In this document: piece after piece, positions 36,308 through 45,208 of the stretch
Numbering within the stretch: position 1 is the stretch's first letter
Layout of the letters: every line of letters begins with the position of its first letter
Assembly (NCBI GenBank): GCA_022767125.1
Contig: JALEPZ010000039.1
Span: 1 to 63,741, forward strand
From: Phocaeicola plebeius
GTDB lineage: Bacteria; Bacteroidota; Bacteroidia; Bacteroidales; Bacteroidaceae
Direction: 5' to 3'
DNA length: 63,741 nt
Program-made: the position numbers and the translations under genes
Notes under the pieces: generated by a model
What the model saw: only the letters and a program-made list of their open reading frames with translations
Databases searched by the model: none
What the model was told of the DNA's origin: nothing

Positions 36308-37447
36308 ATGTTTAGGAATTTATTCACAAAAATTGGGTTGGAATACAGGCTCTCAAAAAAGTCATGGCTGAAGCGACTTGACCGTTACATCATTGTCAAG
36401 TTCTTAGGTACGTACTTTTTTGCGATAGCGCTGATCATCTCCATTGCCGTCGTTTTCGACATCAATGAGAACATCGACCGCTTCATCAACAATAAGGCCC
36501 CCCTCAAGGCCATCGTTTTTGATTATTACCTGAATTTTATCCCCTACTACACCAACCTCTTCAGTCCGCTGTTCGTATTCATTGCAGTCATCTTCTTCAC
36601 GTCGAAGTTGGCGGAGAATTCCGAAATCATTGCCATGTTTTCCACGGGCATGAGTTTCAAACGGCTCATGGTGCCCTACATGGTGTCGGCTGCCATTATT
36701 TCCGGAGTCAGTTTCGTGCTTAGCACACAGGTGATTCCCACCGGCAGCGTCACCCGACTGAAGTTCGAGCAGCAGTACAAGAGCAAGAAAAAGGTGGATT
36801 ATGCCCGCAACATCCAGCTGGAGGTAGATTCGGGAGTCATCGCGTATATGGAACGCTATGAGAACTACAACCGGACGGGGTATCGATTTTCGCTCGACAA
36901 GTTCGAAGACCACAAGCTCGTGTCCCACCTTACCGCCCGCCGAATTACCTACGATACGACGCAGGTCCATAAGTGGATCATCAAGGACTACATGATACGT
37001 GAAATGCGCGGTATGCGGGAAGAAATCACAACGGGCGACGTGCTCGATTCCATCATCAAGATGGAACCGCAGGACTTCCTGATTACCCGCGGGCAGCAGG
37101 AGACCATGACCAGTCCCCAACTGAACGACTATATCATCAAGCAGAAGAAGCGGGGCTTTGCCAATATCAAGGCGTTCGAGGTGGAGTATTACCGTCGTAT
37201 TGCCACCTCTTTCGCCGCTTTCATCCTGACCACCATCGGCCTGTCCCTTTCCTCCCGGAAAACAAAGGGAGGGATGGGTTTGCACCTCGGTATCGGGCTG
37301 GCCCTCAGCTTCTCCTACATCCTTTTCCAGACCATTTCCTCCACGTTCGCGGTCAATGGCAATGTACCGCCTGTGATTGCGGTCTGGATTCCCAATATTC
37401 TTTATTTATTCATTGCCATTTATCTCTACCGGAAGGCCCCGAAATAA
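36308..37447 (+). CDS. LptF/LptG-family permease
   Basis: Inner membrane subunit of the lipopolysaccharide export ABC transporter. 379 residues with the family layout: three N-terminal TM helices (about 29-50, 75-95, 115-137), a large periplasmic jellyroll region (about 140-290), and three C-terminal helices (about 297-315, 322-345, 352-373). Only one of the two permease genes is here, as is common in Bacteroidales where LptF and LptG are encoded apart. The start ATG follows tgt by 26 nt. Confidence 0.88.
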   Translation: MFRNLFTKIGLEYRLSKKSWLKRLDRYIIVKFLGTYFFAIALIISIAVVFDINENIDRFINNKAPLKAIVFDYYLNFIPYYTNLFSPLFVFIAVIFFTSKLAENSEIIAMFSTGMSFKRLMVPYMVSAAIISGVSFVLSTQVIPTGSVTRLKFEQQYKSKKKVDYARNIQLEVDSGVIAYMERYENYNRTGYRFSLDKFEDHKLVSHLTARRITYDTTQVHKWIIKDYMIREMRGMREEITTGDVLDSIIKMEPQDFLITRGQQETMTSPQLNDYIIKQKKRGFANIKAFEVEYYRRIATSFAAFILTTIGLSLSSRKTKGGMGLHLGIGLALSFSYILFQTISSTFAVNGNVPPVIAVWIPNILYLFIAIYLYRKAPK

Positions 37448-37494
37448 AGAAGGGTAACTCTGAAAACTTAGGATACGAACCAACATAAAAACAG

Positions 37495-38766
37495 ATGAAT
37501 ATGGAAAAGTCAACAATGACAGTACCTGTATTGCTTCTCACAGGCTATTTGGGAAGCGGTAAGACCACGCTGCTCAACCGCATACTGGCCAACAAAAGCG
37601 GCATCAAGTTTGCCGTAATTGTCAATGACATCGGTGAGGTGAACATCGATGCATCCCTGATTCAGAAAGGAGGAGTGGTGGGCAAGAAAGACGACAGCCT
37701 GGTTGCCTTGCAGAACGGCTGTATCTGCTGCACGCTGAAGATGGATCTGGTAGAACAGATCTTCGACTTGATGAAGATGCAACGTTTCGATTATATCGTC
37801 ATCGAGGCCAGCGGCATTTGTGAGCCTGAACCGATAGCCCAGACTATCTGTTCTATTCCGCGCATGGGCGGTAACTATACGAAATACGGCATCTGCCGTC
37901 TCGACTGCATCGTTACGGTGGTCGATGCGCTGCGAATGCAGAGCGAGTTTGCCTGCGGAGACCGTCTGACACAGAAAGGTATCGATGAAGAAGACATCGA
38001 GAACTTGATTATTCAGCAGATCGAATTCTGTAACGTCATCCTGCTGAACAAGGCTTCCGAAGTGTCGCCCAACGAATTGTGCCGCATCAAGTCCATCTTG
38101 CGGAGCCTCCAGCCCATGGCCGAAATTATCGAGTGCGACTATGCGGAGGTTGACCTCGATTGCCTTGTCAATACCAAATTGTTCAATTATGCTCAGGTAG
38201 CGACTTCAGCCGGATGGGTACAGGGAATTGAAAGACCCGTCACCGAAGAGGAAGAGCGGGAGGCCAAACACGGTCACCATCACCACGACCACGACGACGA
38301 AGAGCATCACCACCATGATGACGAGGATTGCCACGATGAAGAGGAAGGTCATCACTCCCATCATCACCATCACCACCATGACGAAGGCGAAGCCGAAGAA
38401 TATGGTATCGGAACTTTTGTTTACTACCGCCGTCCGCCATTCGATATCCATAAGTTCGACCGTTTCGTGGCGACCAAGTGGCCCAAGAGTGTGATTCGTG
38501 TGAAAGGTGTCCTCTACTTTGCCCATCGTCGGGACATGTCGTACCTGTTTGAGCAGGCGGGTGTGCAGAAGAAACTCACGGAAGCCGGTCTTTGGTATGC
38601 CACCGCTCCTGAAGAAGATCTGGTTCAGCTGATGCAGCAGGAGCCCGACATGATGCGCGATTGGGACGAGCAGTATGGTGACCGTATGATTAAGCTGGTC
38701 TTTATCGGTCAACATATGGACAAGGAGCAGATTATACGCGACTTGGACGAGTGTCTGGAACAGTAG
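37495..38766 (+). CDS. CobW-family GTP-binding metallochaperone with His-rich insert
   Basis: G3E-family GTPase thought to deliver zinc or another metal to target proteins. 423 residues. P-loop LTGYLGSGKTTLLNR (about residues 16-30), metal motif GCICCTL (about 76-82), Walker B EASGICEP (about 104-111), guanine motif NKASE (about 185). Residues about 255-305 form a His/Asp/Glu-rich linker with runs of up to seven His, well suited to metal storage. C-terminal CobW_C domain (about 310-420). No Zur-like box recognised upstream. Last gene before a terminator. Confidence 0.92.
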   Translation: MNMEKSTMTVPVLLLTGYLGSGKTTLLNRILANKSGIKFAVIVNDIGEVNIDASLIQKGGVVGKKDDSLVALQNGCICCTLKMDLVEQIFDLMKMQRFDYIVIEASGICEPEPIAQTICSIPRMGGNYTKYGICRLDCIVTVVDALRMQSEFACGDRLTQKGIDEEDIENLIIQQIEFCNVILLNKASEVSPNELCRIKSILRSLQPMAEIIECDYAEVDLDCLVNTKLFNYAQVATSAGWVQGIERPVTEEEEREAKHGHHHHDHDDEEHHHHDDEDCHDEEEGHHSHHHHHHHDEGEAEEYGIGTFVYYRRPPFDIHKFDRFVATKWPKSVIRVKGVLYFAHRRDMSYLFEQAGVQKKLTEAGLWYATAPEEDLVQLMQQEPDMMRDWDEQYGDRMIKLVFIGQHMDKEQIIRDLDECLEQ

Positions 38767-38794
38767 CCGCTATTGTTGCTGAATCATCTTACAG

Positions 38795-38834
38795 ACGAGG
38801 GGAGGCCTGACGGAAAATGTTAGCTTCCCCTCGT
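38795..38834 (+). terminator. Terminator after cobW
   Basis: ACGAGGGGAGGC (38795-38806) pairs with GCTTCCCCTCGT (38823-38834) with one mismatch, 16-nt loop; 29 nt past the cobW stop. Confidence 0.75.
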
Positions 38835-38899
38835 TCGCTGTCCTGGAAACATTGTTTGTAAGAAGTATGCATGACCTACGAATAGAGGGTTCATGAGAG

Positions 38900-39015
38900 A
38901 CTTGACCCTATGAGCAGAAGGACTTGTCGTTAAGGAATAAAGGTATTGTTCTTCTGCCCATAGGAACAAGTCCTTTGGCTTCTCTCGACCTTGGAGAAAA
39001 GGTACACCTCCAGGT
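38900..39015. other. Structured gene-free segment with competing hairpins
   Basis: Stem A pairs 38907-38912 and 38914-38920 with 38951-38957 and 38959-38964 (13 bp, one mismatch). Stem B pairs AAGGACTTGT (38918-38927) with its complement at 38966-38975 (10 bp). A and B share 38918-38920 and cannot both form in full. A third stem pairs 38988-38996 with 39008-39015 (one bulge). No open frame or promoter box seen. Could be an unannotated RNA, or remnants between convergent genes. Confidence 0.4.
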
Positions 39016-39022
39016 ATTGATG

Positions 39023-39059
39023 AGAATGCCTGTCCGAAGTCACTTCAGACAGGCATTCT
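39023..39059. terminator. Terminator of uxaB
   Basis: Perfect 12-bp arms AGAATGCCTGTC (39023-39034) and GACAGGCATTCT (39048-39059), inner GAAGT/ACTTC extension, TTTC after it on the plus strand. About 65 nt beyond the uxaB stop on the minus strand. Confidence 0.7.
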
Positions 39060-39124
39060 TTCCCGTCGTTAGAAAGCTGTTATCGGCCTTCAGACAGGAG
39101 ATTATGATTTGTAACAGAAATGGT

Positions 39125-40564
39125 TTAGAGGATGCTTTCGACAGTGGCCAGCATACCCTTCCCCTGGATGCTGTCAAGGTTAGCCTTCACAGCTGCAGTC
39201 AGGCCAGGAATGGCATTTAGGTCTTCTCCCCAGATAGAGATAGCGGCCAACACGCCTTCAGCGACTTTCTGGGTGTCACCTGTTGCCCACAAGTCACGCA
39301 GCAAGTCCATAATGTCCTGTGCATCGTTCGGCACGATTTCGGCACCATCGGCACGTACGCCACCCTTGTAATAAGTAATGATGGCTGCCAGACCCAGTAC
39401 CAGTCCCTTCGGCAGTTCGCCCTTGCGCTGCAGATACGTTTTCAGTCCCGGCAAATCGCGAGTCTGGAATTTCGGGAAGGAATTCAGCATGATACTGGTT
39501 ACCTGATGATCTACGAACGGGTTGTTGAAGCGTTCGAGCACATCGTTGGCAAATTTTTCCAGTTCGGGCTTCGGCAGGTTCAGGGTTTCCATCAGTTCGT
39601 CGAACATCACCTTGTGGATGTATTTGCCTACTACCGGATGCTGGCATGCATCGCGGACAATGTTGATGCCCGAAAGATAAGCAACCGGCGAAAGTACGGT
39701 GTGCGGGCCGTTCAGCAGAGTGACCTTCCGTTCGTGGTACGGTTCTTCCGACGGAACGAACAATACATTCAGGCCGGCCTGGTCGGCAGGGAATTCCTTG
39801 GCCACTTCCTGAGGGGCTTCGATGACCCACAGGTGGAAGATTTCTGCCTGTACCACCAGGTTGTCGTCATACTGCAATTTCTCCTTGATGGAGGCAATAT
39901 CCTTGCGGGGGAATCCCGGGACAATGCGGTCCACCAGTGTAGCATACACACCGCATGCCTGTTCAAACCACTGTTTGAAGTCATTACCCAAATTCCACAA
40001 TTCGATGTACTGGTAGATGGTTTCCTTCAGCTTGTGGCCGTTCAGGAATATCAATTCACACGGGAAGATGATCAATCCCTTCGTCAGGTCGCCGTTGAAC
40101 GTCTTGAAACGGTGGTAGAGCAACTGTGTCAGCTTTCCGGGATAGGACGAAGCCGGAGCATCCTCCAAACGGCACGACGGATCAAATGTGATGCCTGCTT
40201 CAGTGGTGTTTGAAATGACGAAACGCATCTCAGGCTGTTCGGCCAGCTGCATGAAGGCTTCGTGCTGGGTATAGGGATTGAGGGCGCGGCTGATGACGTC
40301 AATCATGGTCAGACTGTTCACAGCTTCCCCCTTATCCAAACCCTGCAGGTTCACGTGGTACAGGTCGTCTTGTCCGTTCAGCATGTCTACCATGCCTTTG
40401 TCAATGGGCTGGACGACCACTACACTACTGTTGAAATCGGTCTTCTGGTTCATGTTCCAGATAATCCAGTCTACGAATGCGCGGAGGAAATTGCCTTCAC
40501 CAAACTGGATAATTCTCTCGGGGCGTACTGTCTTTACGGCAGTCTCTTTGTTCAATGCTTTCAT
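39125..40564 (-). CDS. uxaB: Tagaturonate reductase (altronate oxidoreductase)
   Basis: NADH-linked reduction of D-tagaturonate to D-altronate in galacturonate catabolism. 479 residues, long-chain mannitol dehydrogenase-type family. N-terminal Rossmann start IIQFGEGNFLRAFVDW (about residues 19-34), NTTEAGI (about 118), NGHKLKETI and LLNGPHTVLSPVAYL (about 287-301) with the conserved His region HPVVGKYI (about 314). Divergent from uxaC; together they lead from glucuronate/galacturonate toward 2-keto-3-deoxygluconate. uxaA and kdgK/kdgA are not in the window. Confidence 0.92.
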   Translation of the reverse strand: MKALNKETAVKTVRPERIIQFGEGNFLRAFVDWIIWNMNQKTDFNSSVVVVQPIDKGMVDMLNGQDDLYHVNLQGLDKGEAVNSLTMIDVISRALNPYTQHEAFMQLAEQPEMRFVISNTTEAGITFDPSCRLEDAPASSYPGKLTQLLYHRFKTFNGDLTKGLIIFPCELIFLNGHKLKETIYQYIELWNLGNDFKQWFEQACGVYATLVDRIVPGFPRKDIASIKEKLQYDDNLVVQAEIFHLWVIEAPQEVAKEFPADQAGLNVLFVPSEEPYHERKVTLLNGPHTVLSPVAYLSGINIVRDACQHPVVGKYIHKVMFDELMETLNLPKPELEKFANDVLERFNNPFVDHQVTSIMLNSFPKFQTRDLPGLKTYLQRKGELPKGLVLGLAAIITYYKGGVRADGAEIVPNDAQDIMDLLRDLWATGDTQKVAEGVLAAISIWGEDLNAIPGLTAAVKANLDSIQGKGMLATVESIL

Positions 40565-40685
40565 GTTATTATGTCTTTATAAGTAAAGTAATGTATGTCT
40601 TTCTCTCTGTTATATAGTAAAATTTATTGACTATGTATAGGCAATCTGCATCCTTTTCGGGATTAATTTTACTAAAATCACACTG

Positions 40686-40715
40686 CAAATATACGAAATA
40701 TTTTGTTATTCCAAA
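40686..40715 (-). promoter_or_regulatory. uxaB promoter
   Basis: Minus strand TATATTTG at 40693-40686 with TTTG at 40715-40712, spacer 18 bp. Overlaps the divergent uxaC promoter. Confidence 0.6.
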
Positions 40716-40732
40716 TATTTTTTCTACTTTCG
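40702..40732 (+). promoter_or_regulatory. uxaC promoter
   Basis: TTTG at 40702-40705, 19-bp spacer, TACTTTCG at 40725-40732 (one base off the TAnnTTTG box). Its start point falls at the first operator-like repeat. The leader to uxaC is about 135 nt. Confidence 0.6.
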
Positions 40733-40767
40733 TGTTCGATAACGATGATTAATGTGTCCGATAACGG
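40733..40767 (+). promoter_or_regulatory. Operator-like direct repeats in the uxa control region
   Basis: TGTTCGATAACGA (40733-40745) and TGTCCGATAACGG (40755-40767), 22 bp apart, two helical turns, on the same DNA face at the uxaC start. An inverted partial copy CCGTTAT lies at 40807-40813. Likely a binding site for a regulator encoded elsewhere. Confidence 0.5.
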
Positions 40768-40874
40768 AGAATTTTCACAAATTCATGTTGAAGAACATCA
40801 AATCGACCGTTATTACCCTGATAAGGAAATGAAAATTTGTAACAAACGATAGCAATTAACCAAAAAGAAAAGTC

Positions 40875-42281
40875 ATGAAAAAATTTATGGATGAAAATTT
40901 CCTGCTCAAGACAGAAACTGCGCAGGAACTGTATCATGAACATGCCAAGAAGATGCCTATTATCGACTATCATTGCCATCTGATTCCGAAAATGGTGGCC
41001 GATGACTACCGGTTCAAGTCCATCACGGAGATCTGGTTGGGAGGCGACCATTACAAGTGGCGTGCCATGCGCAGCAACGGTGTAGACGAACGTTTCTGTA
41101 CTGGAAAAGATACAACAGACTGGGAGAAATTCGAGAAATGGGCGGAAACAGTACCTTATACCTTCCGCAATCCGTTGTATCACTGGACGCATCTGGAACT
41201 AAAGACGGCATTCGGTATCGATAAAATCTTGAATCCCCGTACGGCACGCGAAATCTTCGAAGAATGCAATGCCAAACTGGCGACTCCTGAATACTCGGCT
41301 CGTAACCTCATGCGCCGGTATCATGTGGAGACTGTCTGCACGACCGATGATCCCGTAGACTCCCTAGAATATCACATCGCTACCCGCGAAAGCGGATTCG
41401 AAATCAAGATGTTGCCCACTTGGCGTCCGGATAAGGCGATGGCAGTGGAAGTGCCTGCCAACTTCCGTGCCTATATGGAAAAGCTATCAGACGTAAGCGG
41501 CGTACAGATCTCTACGTTCGACGATATGGTCGATGCCCTCCGCAAGCGGCATGCCTTCTTTGCTGAACAGGGCTGTAAACTCTCTGACCATGGCATCGAA
41601 GAATTCTATGCCGAGGATTACACGGATGCTGAAATCCGTACCATATTTAATAAGGTTTACGGCGGTACGGAACTGACTCGCGAGGAAATCTTGAAGTTCA
41701 AGTCGGCTATGCTGGTGGTATTCGGTGAGATGGATTACGAAACAGGCTGGACACAACAATTCCACTATGGTGCTATCCGCGACAACAACTCGAAGATGTT
41801 CAAGTTGCTGGGTCCTGACACCGGTTTCGACTCCATCGGCGAGTTCACGACTGCCAAGGCCATGTCGAAGTTCCTCGACCGGTTGAATTCGGAAAGCAAG
41901 CTCACCAAGACCATTCTTTACAACCTCAATCCGTGTGCCAATGAGGTCATTGCTACTATGTTGGGAAACTTCCAGGATGGATCTATCCCCGGCAAGATTC
42001 AGTTTGGTTCGGGCTGGTGGTTCCTCGACCAGAAAGATGGTATGGAGAAGCAGATGAATGCTTTGTCCTTGCTCGGCCTATTGAGCCGCTTCGTGGGTAT
42101 GCTGACCGACTCGCGTTCCTTCCTCTCCTACCCGCGTCATGAATATTTCCGCCGTACATTGTGTAACCTGTTGGGTACGGATGTAGAAAACGGTGAAATC
42201 CCCTACGAAGAAATCGATCGTGTACGCGATATGGTAGAGGATATCTGCTACAACAACGCCAAGAAGTTCTTCGAATTCTAA
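40875..42281 (+). CDS. uxaC: Uronate (glucuronate) isomerase
   Basis: Isomerises D-glucuronate to fructuronate and galacturonate to tagaturonate. 468 residues, amidohydrolase-like TIM barrel. Metal-binding start IIDYHCHLIPKMVAD (about residues 31-45), MRSNGVDERFCTGK, TTDDPVDSLEYH (about 155-166), LPTWRPDKA (about 178), and the C-terminal GSGWWFLDQKDGM, LTDSRSFLSYPRHEYFRR. It is divergent from uxaB under a shared control region and followed by a clear terminator shared with proS. Confidence 0.96.
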   Translation: MKKFMDENFLLKTETAQELYHEHAKKMPIIDYHCHLIPKMVADDYRFKSITEIWLGGDHYKWRAMRSNGVDERFCTGKDTTDWEKFEKWAETVPYTFRNPLYHWTHLELKTAFGIDKILNPRTAREIFEECNAKLATPEYSARNLMRRYHVETVCTTDDPVDSLEYHIATRESGFEIKMLPTWRPDKAMAVEVPANFRAYMEKLSDVSGVQISTFDDMVDALRKRHAFFAEQGCKLSDHGIEEFYAEDYTDAEIRTIFNKVYGGTELTREEILKFKSAMLVVFGEMDYETGWTQQFHYGAIRDNNSKMFKLLGPDTGFDSIGEFTTAKAMSKFLDRLNSESKLTKTILYNLNPCANEVIATMLGNFQDGSIPGKIQFGSGWWFLDQKDGMEKQMNALSLLGLLSRFVGMLTDSRSFLSYPRHEYFRRTLCNLLGTDVENGEIPYEEIDRVRDMVEDICYNNAKKFFEF

Positions 42282-42342
42282 AAGGAAACAGAACAGGTGC
42301 TTGAAAGAATCTGACACCAACGTCTGACACCAGAAACAAATC

Positions 42343-42399
42343 CCCCAAGAGCAAACGGCATTCAGCGGTCACTGATGCCCCTGCTCTTGGGGAATTTTT
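42343..42399. terminator. Terminator between uxaC and proS
   Basis: Perfect 11-bp arms CCCCAAGAGCA (42343-42353) and TGCTCTTGGGG (42382-42392), then AATTTTT. Convergent genes on both sides. Confidence 0.85.
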
Positions 42400-42423
42400 A
42401 GAAGGGATAACGGAGTCCGTTCA

Positions 42424-43914
42424 TCAATAGGCGCGGGCGAACAATACGCGGCGGGCAGAAGGCTTGCCGGTCACCATGTCCACGCCAGGAGTGAGGCTTT
42501 CCTCGTCGGCCTCAAACGGAATGCAACGGATAGTAGCCTTCGTTTCATCCTTGATGCGTTCCTCGGTCTCGGTCGTTCCGTCCCAGTGGGCCAGAATAAA
42601 GCCACCCTTCTCGATCTGCTCCTTGAATTCGTCGTATGTATCCACCTTGATGATGTGCTCATTACGGTATTTCAGGGCCTTCTGATAGATGTTGGCCTGA
42701 ATTTCCTCCAGCAGGTTCTTTACGTATTCTTCGATGCCTTCGCACGTACGGGTTTCCTTTTCCAGTGTGTCGCGGCGCATCACTTCCATGGTGTTGTTTT
42801 CCAAATCTCGTCCGCCCATTACCAGACGCACAGGGACACCGCGCAGCTCGTAATCGGCAAACTTGAAGCCCGGACGCTTGTTGTCTGCATTGTCATATTT
42901 CACAGAGATGCCCATCTCACGCAACTTGTTGACGATGCTTTCTACTTTCGCATCGATTTGTTTCAACTGGTCGTTGTTCTTGTAGATAGGAACAATCACC
43001 ACCTGGATAGGAGCCAGATGCGGCGGGAGCACCAGTCCGTTGTCGTCTGAATGGGTCATGATGGGTGCCCCCATCAAACGGGTAGATACTCCCCATGAGG
43101 TAGCCCAGACATAGTCGAGTTGGTTGTTCTTGTCCACGAACTGTACGTTGAAGGCCTTGGCGAAATTCTGTCCCAAGAAGTGGGAAGTTCCACACTGCAG
43201 GGCTTTACCGTCCTGCATCAGCCCTTCGATAGTGTAGGTATCCAAGGCACCGGCAAACCGTTCGTTGGCCGACTTCACACCCTTGATGACGGGCAGAGCC
43301 ATGTATTTTTCGGCAAAATCGCCGTACACGTGCAGCATCTTCTGTGCTTCGGCTTCGGCTTCTTCACGGGTAGCATGGGCGGTGTGACCTTCCTGCCACA
43401 AGAATTCTGCCGTACGGAGGAACAGGCGGGTACGCATTTCCCACCGCATGACATTGGCCCACTGGTTGCACAAGATGGGCAGGTCGCGGTAAGAGTTGAT
43501 CCAGTTCTTGTAGGTACTCCAGATAATGGTTTCGGAAGTCGGACGGATGATGAGTTCTTCCTCCAGCTTGGCCGCTGGGTCGACAATGACACCCGAACCG
43601 TCTTCGGCATTTTTCAATCGGTAGTGTGTCACCACGGCACATTCCTTGGCGAATCCTTCCACGTGTTCCGCTTCACGGCTGAGGTAGGATTTGGGAATCA
43701 GCAAAGGGAAGTAGGCATTGACGTGTCCCGTTGCCTTGAACATATCGTCCAGCTGGCGTTGCATCTTTTCCCAGATAGCATAACCGTAAGGCTTGATGAC
43801 CATGCAGCCGCGCACCGGCGACTGTTCCGCCAGATCGGCCTTCACCACCAAGTCATTGTACCACTGCGAGTAGTTCTCGCTTCTTTTGGTAAGTTCTTTT
43901 AATTCTTTAGCCAT
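42424..43914 (-). CDS. proS: Prolyl-tRNA synthetase, archaeal/eukaryote-type
   Basis: Charges tRNA-Pro. 496 residues, the short class II form without the bacterial INS editing domain. Motif 1-like [17 protein letters not shown] (about residues 38-54), motif 2 [20 protein letters not shown] with the ATP Arg (about 153-172), motif 3 [12 protein letters not shown] (about 274-285), an anticodon-binding domain (about 300-400), and a C-terminal zinc/structural domain ending in AY. The ending ARAY matches the archaeal type, where a Tyr terminus is usual. Preceded by a -7 box at 43964-43957. Confidence 0.96.
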   Translation of the reverse strand: MAKELKELTKRSENYSQWYNDLVVKADLAEQSPVRGCMVIKPYGYAIWEKMQRQLDDMFKATGHVNAYFPLLIPKSYLSREAEHVEGFAKECAVVTHYRLKNAEDGSGVIVDPAAKLEEELIIRPTSETIIWSTYKNWINSYRDLPILCNQWANVMRWEMRTRLFLRTAEFLWQEGHTAHATREEAEAEAQKMLHVYGDFAEKYMALPVIKGVKSANERFAGALDTYTIEGLMQDGKALQCGTSHFLGQNFAKAFNVQFVDKNNQLDYVWATSWGVSTRLMGAPIMTHSDDNGLVLPPHLAPIQVVIVPIYKNNDQLKQIDAKVESIVNKLREMGISVKYDNADNKRPGFKFADYELRGVPVRLVMGGRDLENNTMEVMRRDTLEKETRTCEGIEEYVKNLLEEIQANIYQKALKYRNEHIIKVDTYDEFKEQIEKGGFILAHWDGTTETEERIKDETKATIRCIPFEADEESLTPGVDMVTGKPSARRVLFARAY

Positions 43915-43956
43915 TGCTTCTATCGTATTGTTGTTACGTTATTCTTCTTGAGACTG

Positions 43957-43964
43957 CAAAAATA
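43957..43964 (-). promoter_or_regulatory. proS -7 box
   Basis: TATTTTTG on the minus strand, 43 nt before the ATG. Confidence 0.45.
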
Positions 43965-44037
43965 GCAAAAAAGTAAGGCCCCGCCATGCCTTTCCCTGTT
44001 TTTTTTCAATTGCCGGTGTGCAGGCCAGCTGTTGCCG

Positions 44038-45204
44038 TCAGTATCTCCTTGCAGGAAGCGGCTGGAAGTCAACGTACCACCAGTAGGTGTGTCCATAGGT
44101 TTCGCGCAGAGCTTTGCGACGCTCGTCGATGCTGTTCCACGCTTCACCGGCTTTCAGGTAACCGGCATACTGTTTCACCCAGGCACTGTCGGCCGGCAGA
44201 AGCCGGGATTGGGGAAAGTCGAATGCATAGCGGGCTAAGGCTTCCTGGTAGTGGCGGGGCAGTGAGTCGGTCGATTCGAAAAAGTCACTGGCTACCTGTG
44301 CGAAATCTGCGGTACGCTTCTCCAGCAGCAAGGCGCTGAGGTAGTAGTCCAACGCTGTATATTTCCCTTTGTCTTGGTAGCATAAAGAGTGCAGGAAGTC
44401 TATGTTTTCTTGTCCGTTGTAAGGGCATCCCCCTAACACGAAATAGACGGAATCGTTAGTGTAACGCAGATGCTCCAGCGAGTCGGATGAGAAGAACAGC
44501 CCGTCTGCACCATAGGATTGAGGAAACTCGAACAGCCGTTCGCCCAGCTCACCCGTGTGGGTCAGGGCCAATGCTCGCAAGGCAGTCAGGGTACGACTTG
44601 CGGTAGACGCATGTACTCCGGCTTGGAGTGCCCGGTCATACGATCGTTTGTTCAGAAAATGCTCCGCCTCCGTCTCGTGGTGGAAATCCGGGTCAGCATT
44701 ACCTACCCATACCGTCATCAGACTGAAACCCAGCAGCAACATCAGCCGTTCGTTTAGTTGAGGGGACGCCATCCACTCTTTCCCATTATGTGCCATCGCA
44801 TGGCGGGCCCTCATCAGCCCACCTGCAATCAGCAGTAGCAGCAGGGGCAGCAACCAGTGCCAAAAGGTATGGTAATCAGAGGTATAAATCCCTTTTCCTA
44901 CATCAGTCAGTGCCGCCAGCGACAGGTAGGAGGGTAAATAGGCTACTGTCCGTAATAGTCCTTCCAACCGGAACAGACGGCAGATTCCCACCTGCAAAAG
45001 CATCAGTCCCAATGTGAGGGTCAGTGCGCTGGCCAGAGGGGCATACTGCGTTTTTCCGTGTGCCAGCGAGAAGTGAAGGGCCTCCATCACATACGGCTGG
45101 AAGACATAGAGGTAGACAACGCTGAAGACTGAAAAAAGAAAGCCGCACACAACGGACTGTATGCGGGCGGCTTTTCTATAGATGGATGGTGAATTTTCGG
45201 TCAT
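44038..45204 (-). CDS. Multi-pass membrane protein with extracytoplasmic tail, function unknown
   Basis: 388 residues. About five predicted TM helices in the first 165 residues: 14-34 (SVVCGFLFSVFSVVYLYVF), 55-77, 83-100, 113-131 and 150-168. The last 220 residues are soluble, with a repeated helix pattern and the segment HFLNKRSYDRALQAG that looks TPR-like; they should face the periplasm. I recall a Bacteroidales family of this shape (possibly DUF6057), but cannot confirm it. The ATG lies 4 nt after the glgB stop, so it is the last gene of the yhcH-glgB operon. No terminator is evident before proS. Confidence 0.6.
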   Translation of the reverse strand: MTENSPSIYRKAARIQSVVCGFLFSVFSVVYLYVFQPYVMEALHFSLAHGKTQYAPLASALTLTLGLMLLQVGICRLFRLEGLLRTVAYLPSYLSLAALTDVGKGIYTSDYHTFWHWLLPLLLLLIAGGLMRARHAMAHNGKEWMASPQLNERLMLLLGFSLMTVWVGNADPDFHHETEAEHFLNKRSYDRALQAGVHASTASRTLTALRALALTHTGELGERLFEFPQSYGADGLFFSSDSLEHLRYTNDSVYFVLGGCPYNGQENIDFLHSLCYQDKGKYTALDYYLSALLLEKRTADFAQVASDFFESTDSLPRHYQEALARYAFDFPQSRLLPADSAWVKQYAGYLKAGEAWNSIDERRKALRETYGHTYWWYVDFQPLPARRY

Positions 45205-45208
45205 TCGT

